Below are positions 51,925-63,100 of a DNA stretch of 64,000 nucleotides, piece after piece (positions within the stretch are counted from its first letter, which is position 1; the number at the start of each line of letters is the position of its first letter). The notes beneath the pieces were generated by a model. That model saw only the letters and a list, made by a program, of their open reading frames with translations. It ran no database searches and had not been told where the DNA came from. A program made the translations under genes and the position numbers. The DNA is from Thysanoteuthis rhombus (Eukaryota > Mollusca > Cephalopoda > Oegopsida > Thysanoteuthidae), in the NCBI GenBank assembly GCA_963457665.1, contig OY735215.1, positions 32,160,900-32,224,899 on the forward strand, given 5' to 3'.

Positions 51925-54553
51925 CAACACACAGATTATAATCAATTTTTTTCCCCAACTATTTACCTTGAAAAGCAACAAAAATTGAGACAATGCCAAA
52001 AAGTAAGGAAGAAAGAAACAAACAAACAAAAAAAAAAACCCAAAAAAACTATTTACAATACTTCAAATGAAATAAATAATTCAATACATTGATAGAAAAT
52101 TTAGAACGATGTCATCTGATATTCTGTACTGATGGAGAAATATTTCTAGGCGAAAAAAAACAAAAAAAAAAAAAAACATGGTAAGATTTATTGAACAAAT
52201 ACACCATACCGAGTATATGTTACACTGAATCAATAAAACAGACGAATTGGAAACTTTTTTTTGTCAAAAAATGAAAAAAAAAGCTTACATAAAAATTACA
52301 TAAACTTGACCTCAAAAATTTTATATCCTTGTTTTGTGTAAATAAACTTTTGATCAAATGAAAACCAAATATTCATTTCTAAAAAAAGACTAAAAATACC
52401 TATCAACTCATTTTTTGCACGTAATATATATATATATATAATATGCGTAAGTGGCACAGCAAATACCAACAGCCTATTTAGTAAATAAGCAAATGCTAGA
52501 TTTAATTCCTTGAACTTATGCATAGCAACTCACACGGTCTCGAATATTTAAATAAGATTCTGTAATTTACCTTCTCCATTTTCTTCACAATTCATATCCA
52601 TGGTTTGTGGTTCACTTTGCCTGGAAGTAGAAAAGAAGTTTTCAATTTTATTAAAACATTCAGTTGTTAAACATAGGGAGAAATCATTAAATACAGCAGT
52701 AATTTTCTTCTTGAACGGTTAGTGACATTTTCATGAAGCTCACCATTTTCATTAGGCATTGGAACAGATTAGAATTTCAAAGGTCTGTCTTTCTCAAATG
52801 ATATTTGAACAAAACAATCATAAATTGGCAGACCAGAATGAAAAACAGTTCCAATGAAACTGCTCCCTGATAACCACTAGACCAGGGTTGGCCGAGCCAA
52901 ATGCGCAGCTCATAGAAATATATAGGCAGAGCTCTTTTTCCCCATTGCAGTACATATAAGAAGGAAGGATTTTAAGCTTTTTAATTATTCATTGGACACT
53001 TATTGTGACACCATAGAATGAAATCTTATTTATATTCAGGCCTTAAATAGGATTTAATATAGTTTCAAAAATCAGGCGAGATTTTATAAATATATGTACT
53101 TTATGACTACAGGAACAAATTTAAAAACTGCATACATAAATATCACATACATAGTATTTGTTGATATTTATGGAGAAATGTGTGAAATTTTTTTTTTTAT
53201 ATCTCTTGGCTCCAAAACATCTGAAGTGTATCCTAAATGGCTCTTACATTAAGGAAATTTGGGCGCCCCTGTTACATGACCTCAGATGGAAAAAAAAAAA
53301 AAAAAAAAAAAAATAGCCAGTGGTAAAAGAAACAATGAATATTGGGTCAGCGAACGTGCCGTTAAAGTTAAGGATAGAATCAAGACCTTCCTCCTCCCAA
53401 AAAGTTTCGGCCCTGCATCACATTTTTTTTTTTATCTTAAAAAAAAAAAAAAAAAAGAAAGAAAGAAGAAAGAAGAAGAAAGAAGAAGAAAGAAGAAAGA
53501 AGAAAGAAGAAGAAAGAAGAAAGAAGAAAGAAGAAAGAAGAAGAAAGAAGAAAGAAGAAGAAAGAAGAAAGAAGAAAGAAGAAGAAAGAAGAAAGAAGAA
53601 AGAAGAAGAAAGAAGAAGAAAGAAGAAAGAAGAAAAAAGAAGAAAGAAGAAAAAAGAAGAAGAAAGAAGAAGAAAGAAGAAAAAAGAAGAAAGAAGAAAG
53701 AAGAAGAAAGAAGAAGAAAGAAGAAGAAAGAAGAAAGAAGAAGAAAGAAGAAAGAAGAAAGAAGAAAGAAGAAAGAAGAAAGAAGAGAGAAGAAAGAAGA
53801 GAGAAGAAAGAAGAGAGAAGAAAGAAGAGAGAAGAAAGAAGAGAGAAGAAAGAAGAAAGAAGAAAGAAGAAAGAAGAAAGAAGAAAGAAGAGAGAAGAAA
53901 GAAGAGAGAAGAAAGAAGAGAGAAGAAAGAGGAGAGAAGAAAGAAGAAAGAAGAGAGAAGAAAGAAGAAAGAAGAGAGAAGAGAGAAATATTACGAGATA
54001 CTGGATATACATTCCTCAGCAGAACTCTTGCATGTATTTATTTGAAGAGATGAATTTAGTCAAAACCATGTTCCCCTGTACGCCACTAGGCCAACCATGT
54101 CCCCCTACCCACCGGTAACACATTAGGCCAACCATGCCCCCCCCCCCCGTCACCCACTGAACCAGCATAGCAAGCCACAAAAACCAACCATGAGAGTTTT
54201 TATCAAGATACAAAAATTTAAACCATTTGAGTTGAATTGCTTTCGAGAATTGATTTTTGCAGTTCAATTCAGTGAATAATAGTTGAAAGAGTAGCCAGAT
54301 TTGAACAAGGCTAAGACAGAGTGGCCAAATAACACACACGAGATATATAAAATAATATATATATGTATATATATGGCAGAAACATGAATGTTCTTGTGCA
54401 GCAAATCCCCATCCTACTATGTATCAAGTTCTACACTAAACCAACTTAACATTCAAAGTTGTATATATCAAGCACTATGAAATAAAATCATCATACACCA
54501 GATATTGCATCATATATTATACTAGGTTATGTTGCATTTCTGATTCATACAGT

Positions 54554-54592
<39 letters not shown>

Positions 54593-57104
54593 TAGTGTAG
54601 AAAAAGAAAAGGGAAAAGAAGCTATGTGCATGTGTTCACAGTGTGGTTGAATTGTATTTTGATATAGTAAGTGATAATGTGAGTATGTATGAGAGAGAGG
54701 TAAAGGGAATGTGTGTGTTAACAGTATATTTGTGTATTAAGTGATATGATAGTGAGTATGAGAGGATCAATGCATGTATGTGTGTGTTCACAGTACGGCA
54801 CAATTGTGTACACGTCTGATTGTGGACTTGTGAAGTGTGTTGATATGAATAGGTAGGATTTTTTCCAAATGCATCACTGCATGGAGGATATTGGAGGAGA
54901 AAGAGAGAAAAAAAAGAGTTTTATTTTCTATGTTTTCCAAGGGAGTCAGAGCTGAGGTTCCAACTCCAAACTGAAAGACATTAAAACTAGTTAGGATTCA
55001 GTGCGAGTCTAAATGCGTTTCCCTTCTTTCTGCTACGTTGTCGGTATTTATTTAGTAGAAAGCGAAAACTAAAAATTTGGGTTCTCACGGAGAACACAGA
55101 AAAATACACGAACCAACTTTGGATACATAAGCAGTAATATTGAGTCACAAAATATTTGAGAAAAAATTATGCAAAACTTACCTGGCTTTACTTCTGTTGG
55201 CATCTCCTAATAATTGTTCCACATTCTCATTCATATACTGTACACTGTCCACTGTAATTCAAAGATTGCTACATATATTAACAAATTATACCAGTAAAAC
55301 CCGATAGATAAGCTAATGTATATATGTATATTTTAATTTTAAAAACAATTCAAGTTCACACTTAATCGTAATTTAAATCAACTTATATATACAGAATATC
55401 CAATAAATGTATGAAAGGAGGGAGGGGAAAAAGAAAAAAAAAGAAAAAGAAAAAGAAAAAGAGAGAAAAAAGAAAGAATAACACTAACCTAAGACAAGAT
55501 ATCTTGTCTGTTGCACTGGACTGACAAGTTGCAAAGAGGAGTTATTTTGTCTGTGGCATTGGACTGACAACTTGTTAAAGCAAGTTTTTTTTCAAAGCTA
55601 AATACTGATAGAGTCCAACACAGCCAAAACTTTGGCACAAGGCATTATGAATTATCAATGAATGACAGTTACTAATATCTGACTGATCTTTTCTTATTAC
55701 TTTTAATCACAATTTTTTCGGTCAAATACCCTTGAGCCATCACAGTAAATGAGAATGTAGTCAGCAATTAGGCGGCCAGAAGAGGGTTCTACACCAGCGG
55801 CCAGAAGAGGGTACTACACCAGCGGCCAGAAGAGGGTACTACACCAGCGGCCAGAAGAGGGTACTACACCAGCGGCCAGAAGAGGGTACAACACCAGCGG
55901 CCAGAAGAGGGTACAACATTAGCTTCCACACCAAAAACAGGCCCTTCAAATTTCTGGGGCTCTCAATTCTGCTGTATTATTGCCAATGATAGATACAGCC
56001 GGGAGAGACAAAGATGAATCCAGATGTTCAAATCAAAATGACTGACTGGAGCTGCTCGGCATTTTTTTTCTTCTTTACAACGAACAAAACCAAAGAATAC
56101 TCAAACAAGAGCTTTGTGCTTTCCGCAGGAGCATCTCCTTGCCACTATGAAGCTACTGACGCAGTTTGGTCAAGTCTTGTGGCACAATAGCCACTGCAAA
56201 ACTATCAAGGGAGGGCAGGTCCAACAACATGGGAGAGTAGAAAGACAAGACTGTGCCAGAATTCACGGTGGAAGTTTTTTTTTTACTCCCAGGGTCTGAC
56301 ATGAACTGAAGATGATAGAAAACAAACAAGACTGCTTGAAGATTTGGAGTAAAGACTGACAATATGATTGCAAATTTATGCTCCATCTAGCCATAGGCTT
56401 CTGTGTTTGAATTGGTCAATGCATAATCCACAAAAGATGAGATACCAGGATATGGAGAAAGTTCAAGTCTTGGGGAGGGGGTAATTGATCTCGAAAGCAA
56501 AGATTGGTCAACAATTAATAACAAAAGTATTCATCTTGGAACTTATGATTGAGAGTTTCTCCCCCCCCCCTCATACTAACAGATACATAAATGGATCCAT
56601 CAGTAGAAAGACAACCCATGAAATCACAAAACCTGAAGCTCAAAATGAAAAATGGACTCATTGGAATATTGTGTTGACATCAAGGATGCTGAGGAAAGTT
56701 TCATTGCATACTTTTTTTTTAATTTTATTTTTTTTTTTTTATTTACATAAAAAGACAAGGACTCATTCCTCATACTATGCAAGAGTTATGTTTGTCTGCA
56801 CCTTAAGTACTGTGAACAGTCCTGGCAACCAAGCTAGTACCAAAATTAAGAAGTATGTTTTATGAGGATAGGTTAACAGAGTTAGGGTTGTCATCAGAAA
56901 ATAGGAAGGACTTTGGGGGGGGGGCTTAATAGAAATGTTCAAGATTATGCATGGTTTAGAATTTGTAGACTGACGTATTGTTTTTGCCCCCCCCCACACA
57001 CACAAGAGAGTGCAGAGGGACTGAGAGGTCATGCATACACAGGGGAAATCAATTTATATCAGAAAATTCTTTTGGCAATTGAGTAATGGGACTGAGGAAT
57101 AGAT

Positions 57105-57162
<58 letters not shown>

Positions 57163-60100
57163 CTGTCAATTGATGTAAATTAAAAACATTTTTTTTTTAA
57201 AGACTGATGTTTACAATACCACCACAAATGTTTAAAGCCTTAGATACAGGGTGAATGCGATTGTTATGGAGGTGTCCTTGTATATCCAATTCGTAATCCA
57301 ATTTGTATACTTTTTTCATACTAAAATAAATGTTCTGAATAACCATACGAATAAAAATTTGGGATGAAATGCTCAAAATGTTCGTTTCTTGATCTTTCGA
57401 CCACAAGAAAATTGTCAAAAATTAAAATTAACAGCAAAACACTTGGTATGAAAGTGTATGAACTTACGGATAAAGTCCGCTGGGTTGTAATGCTCAGCAC
57501 AATGAAGTCCATAAGACGCAAAGGTATTGAGACACCGGTTTGCTTCTCCATGGTAGATAACCTAAAACAACAACCATCAAGATTTACCTCCCTTCTAATT
57601 GGAAAAAAAAAAAACAAAAAAAAAAAAAAATAGGTTGTATCTGTAATCCAATGCTCAGTATTGCAACAACCTCCGAGGTCTGGTACTAAAACAGCCACCA
57701 TTGGAATCCTTCAATGCGGTTTCAAACCGCTGCTTCAATTGTAACATAACGATTTTTGAACATTAGTCAAACCAAATGCAACCCAACCAAGTTTTGAAAC
57801 CAAAAGAAAATACTCTAAATTTTCAATGTTCATTTTAGCATTAAATCAAAACCAATTAAAAGGAAAAATTGGGAGGGAGGGAGAGAAGGCGACAGAGCGC
57901 GACACACTCAACTGGAGAGAGAGGGAGAGAGAGGAGGCGACGGAGCGCGACACACTCAACTGGAGAGAGAGGGAGAGAGAGGAGGCGACGGAGCGCGACA
58001 CACTCAACTGGAGAGAGAGGGAGAGAGAGGAGGCGACGGAGCGCGACACACTCAACTGGAGAGAGAGGGAGAGAGAGGAGGCGACGGAGCGCGACACACT
58101 CAACTGGAGAGAGAGGGAGAGAGAGGAGGCGACGGAGCGCGACACACTCAACTGGAGAGAGAGGGAGAGAGAGGAGGCGACGGAGCGCGACACACTCAAC
58201 TGGAGAGAGAGGGAGAGAGAGGAGGCGACGGAGCGCGACACACTCAACTGGAGAGAGAGGGAGAGAGAGGAGGCGACGGAGCGCGACACACTCAACTGGA
58301 GAGAGAGGGAGAGAGAGGAGGCGACGGAGCGCGACACACTCAACTGGAGAGAGAGGGAGAGAGAGGAGGCGACGGAGCGCGACACACTCAACTGGAGAGA
58401 GAGGGAGAGAGAGGAGGCGACGGAGCGCGACACACTCAACTGGAGAGAGAGGGAGAGAGAGGAGGCGACGGAGCGCGACACACTCAACTGGAGAGAGAGG
58501 GAGAGAGAGGAGGCGACGGAGCGCGACACACTCAACTGGAGAGAGAGGGAGAGAGAGGAGGCGACGGAGCGCGACACACTCAACTGGAGAGAGAGGGAGA
58601 GAGAGGAGGCGACGGAGCGCGACACACTCAACTGGAGAGAGAGGGAGAGAGAGGAGGCGACGGAGCGCGACACACTCAACTGGAGAGAGAGGGAGAGAGA
58701 GGAGGCGACGGAGCGCGACACACTCAACTGGAGAGAGAGGGAGAGAGAGGAGGCGACGGAGCGCGACACACTCAACTGGAGAGAGAGGGAGAGAGAGGAG
58801 GCGACGGAGCGCGACACACTCAACTGGAGAGAGAGGGAGAGAGAGGAGGCGACGGAGCGCGACACACTCAACTGGAGAGAGAGGGAGAGAGAGGAGGCGA
58901 CGGAGCGCGACACACTCAACTGGAGAGAGAGGGAGAGAGAGGAGGCGACGGAGCGCGACACACTCAACTGGAGAGAGAGGGAGAGAGAGGAGGCGACGGA
59001 GCGCGACACACTCAACTGGAGAGAGAGGGAGAGAGAGGAGGCGACGGAGCGCGACACACTCAACTGGAGAGAGAGGGAGAGAGAGGAGGCGACGGAGCGC
59101 GACACACTCAACTGGAGAGAGAGGGAGAGAGAGGAGGCGACGGAGCGCGACACACTCAACTGGAGAGAGAGGGAGAGAGAGGAGGCGACGGAGCGCGACA
59201 CACTCAACTGGAGAGAGAGGGAGAGAGAGGAGGCGACGGAGCGCGACACACTCAACTGGAGAGAGAGGGAGAGAGAGGAGGCGACGGAGCGCGACACACT
59301 CAACTGGAGAGAGAGGGAGAGAGAGGAGGCGACGGAGCGCGACACACTCAACTGGAGAGAGAGGGAGAGAGAGGAGGCGACGGAGCGCGACACACTCAAC
59401 TGGAGAGAGAGGGAGAGAGAGGAGGCGACGGAGCGCGACACACTCAACTGGAGAGAGAGGGAGAGAGAGGAGGCGACGGAGCGCGACACACTCAACTGGA
59501 GAGAGAGGGAGAGAGAGGAGGCGACGGAGCGCGACACACTCAACTGGAGAGAGAGGGAGAGAGAGGAGGCGACGGAGCGCGACACACTCAACTGGAGAGA
59601 GAGGGAGAGAGAGGAGGCGACGGAGCGCGACACACTCAACTGGAGAGAGAGGGAGAGAGAGGAGGCGACGGAGCGCGACACACTCAACTGGAGAGAGAGG
59701 GAGAGAGAGGAGGCGACGGAGCGCGACACACTCAACTGGAGAGAGAGGGAGAGAGAGGAGGCGACGGAGCGCGACACACTCAACTGGAGAGAGAGGGAGA
59801 GAGAGGAGGCGACGGAGCGCGACACACTCAACTGGAGAGAGAGGGAGAGAGAGGAGGCGACGGAGCGCGACACACTCAACTGGAGAGAGAGGGAGAGAGA
59901 GGAGGCGACGGAGCGCGACACACTCAACTGGAGAGAGAGGGAGAGAGAGGAGGCGACGGAGCGCGACACACTCAACTGGAGAGAGAGGGAGAGAGAGGAG
60001 GCGACGGAGCGCGACACACTCAACTGGAGAGAGAGGGAGAGAGAGGAGGCGACGGAGCGCGACACACTCAACTGGAGAGAGAGGGAGAGGGAGGAGGCGA

Positions 60101-63100
60101 CGGAGCGCGACACACTCAACTGGAGAGAGAGGGAGAGGGAGGAGGCGACGGAGCGCGACACACTCAACTGGAGAGAGAGGGAGAGAGAGGAGGCGACGGA
60201 GCGCGACACACTCAACTGGAGAGAGGGAGAGAGAGGAGGCGACGGAGCGCGACACACTCAACTGGAGAGAGGGAGAGAGAGGAGGCGACGGAGCGCGACA
60301 CACTCAACTGGAGAGAGGGAGAGAGAGGAGGCGACGGAGCGCGACACACTCAACTGGAGAGAGGGAGAGAGAGGAGGCGACGGAGCGCGACACACTCAAC
60401 TGGAGAGAGAGAGAGAGAGAAGGCGACAGAGCGCGACACACTCAACTGGAGAGAGAGAGAGAGAGAGAAGGCGACAGAGCGCGACACACTCAACTGGAGA
60501 GAGAGAGAGAGAGAAGGCGACAGAGCGCGACACACTCAACTGGAGAGAGAGAGAGAGAGAGAAGGCGACAGAGCGCGACACACTCAACTGGAGAGAGAGA
60601 GAGAGAGAAGGCGACAGAGCGCGACACACTCAACTGGAGAGAGAGAGAGAGAGAAGGCGACAGAGCGCGACACACTCAACTGGAGAGAGAGAGAGAGAGA
60701 AGGCGACAGAGCGCGACACACTCAACTGGAGAGAGAGAGAGAAGGCGACAGAGCGCGACACACTCAACTTGAGAGAGAGAGAGAGAGAGAGAAGGCGACA
60801 GAGCGCGACACACTCAACTGGAGAGAGAGAGAGAAGGCGACAGAGCGCGACACACTCAACTGGAGAGAGAGAGAGAGAGAAGGCGACAGTGCGCGACACA
60901 CTCAACTGGAGAGAGAGAGAGAGAAGGCGACAGAGCGCGACACACTCAACTGGAGAGGGATACAAAAATGTTCATTGATGGTTTTGTCTGAAGCTATAAA
61001 TCAGATTTTCAAAATAGAAAAAAAAAAAAAAAAAAAAAAATGTGTTTCCATAGTCAGGGAACAAGTATCTCATTAACCCTTCCCTAATTTCCTAATAACG
61101 GTTGGTCTGCGCCGGGGAGAGAGAGAGACAAGCAAAGAGCAACGGAGAGAGAGAGACAAGCAAAGAGAAGTGAGGAAGAAAAGACTTACCTTGCCTTCTG
61201 CAAGAACTAGTAAACTATGAAACATATGGAAAATCTTGCTTGATGGTTGGTGGATGGTAGCAATGACGATTTTATTGGAATCATTAACAAACCGTTGAAG
61301 GTTGAGCATCAACTTATATGCCATAGCTGAATCAAGTCCCGACGTCGGCTCCTGTAATCAGTAATGATACTTGATGATCAACTAATGGTTATGATATACC
61401 AAGAGCTTTTTCAAAAGATCTAAAATGTTGAAATGGACAACAATAACCTATGAATAAACAGTCATACAGCCAATATCTTTTAGAAGCATGTTCTGTGGAG
61501 GGTGGGGATGATCAATTAAAAAAATTGGAAAATGGGGTGATCAATGCCTTTTATTGGGCAGTGATCACTAAAAAAGGTCTGAAATTTAAAAAAAAAAAAA
61601 ATGGAGGCAAAAGAAAAGAGTGTGAATGCTGCCAGGGCATAAATTAAGGGGATAATTCAGCATAAACTTACATTGTAAATTGGACACACACACACCCTAT
61701 TGAAAAAATTTTTTTAAAGTGGATATTTTTAAAAAAATCCAAACATTCTTTAAGGAGTAAATGTTTTCAGCACTAGCTCAATTGGTACTAATACATAAGG
61801 CACTAGTACCAATAAGCTAGCTACACCAACTTAAAAAAAAAACTTATTTAGACAGTTTTGTTTGATAGTCTCCATAGAACAAATTTCATTTTAGCCAATG
61901 ATTACATAGAATCATTTAGTGACATAGCAAGTTCTGGCAGTTGGGAATTAAATAAAAATAAGTGATACAACAATTGTGCTCATATTTTAGCATTAACTTA
62001 TATAAACATATCAACTAACCTGGTATACATAGGCAAGGTTCTGGTTTTTGAATCACTGACATCTAATTAGCAATGCTAGTTATTTGATATACAAAAGCTT
62101 CAAAAATAACTTGACAATAGAAATGCATTGAAATTAAGGAAGAAAGGATTGTCAATAGTCGGGAATTAATGCAAGCTTCACTGACAGAATAGACTCGATA
62201 CAGGTTTAATATTCGTATCTCACATAGATGAATCATGTGTGTGCTGGAATTAATTATCTACAAAAATTATCTTTCAAAATAGGTCTATTCAAAGTTTAGA
62301 ACAATACTAAATTTCCATCAGCAACTGAATATCGACCATGAAAAATGTGGCCATCTTAGAAAAAAGTTTGATATGTAAATCTAAACCCCTTAAAAACATA
62401 TGGGGACAGGGGGCAAAATCTAAATAGCTGAAACTTTGCCTAGAGGTCCCAGTAGCATCCACAGGAAACCCCCACGGGTTTAGGCTGTGGTTTTTACGGT
62501 GCACAAGTACTGACGGATATTTGGTGAATAATAACATAGATGAGTAGATGCTACTTAAGTGATTTTAGTTGAAGAAACAAGACTAGCATCCCAAGGGAAA
62601 TTATGAATCACCATCACCCATAAACATACTATATCAATTAAAAAGTTTTAAAAAAAAAGGGGGGGGGTGATCATTGAATTACTTCTCTTGCCTTTTGTTG
62701 GGCTGTGATCACCAAAGGTCAAAATTTAAAAAGAGAAGAGAGCACAAGCCTGTGACCAATTTAGCATAAACTTACATTGTATATTGAAACCTCCCACCCA
62801 GAAACCAATTATGGGGTGGCAATTCTCAGGAAACATTTTTCTTACTCATTGAGAAGAAGGAGTGGGCAAAATTCCAAATTTCTAATATGAATAGTGAGGG
62901 CTGGGCAAAGATCTGGATAGATATAAATGTCAGAACACACGAATAACCCAAACCCAGCAACAGTAATTAAACTGGTCAGTTGTGTGAAATGATGATTGGA
63001 AGAAAAAAGAAAAAAACCTGACTTACATCAATCATAATAATGTTAGGATCGGTCAAGAGTTCACAAGCAACATTTGCCCTTTTCATTTCACCTCCTGATA

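Noticed and set aside
48113..54012. ORFs of 107-255 codons over GAAGAAA-type arrays
   Set aside because: Low-complexity translation of intronic arrays on both strands, no unique domain.
55772..55919. CRISPR-like regular 25-bp repeats
   Set aside because: Units abut directly without unique spacers and the context is a eukaryotic intron.
57826..60978. 1050-codon plus-strand ORF (ERDTLNWREREREEAT repeats) and ~800-codon minus ORFs
   Set aside because: The 48-bp repeat is a multiple of three without stops, so several frames on both strands stay open. The array lies inside an intron of the ABCG gene, has no flanking unique coding sequence, and frames switch at the 46-bp units.
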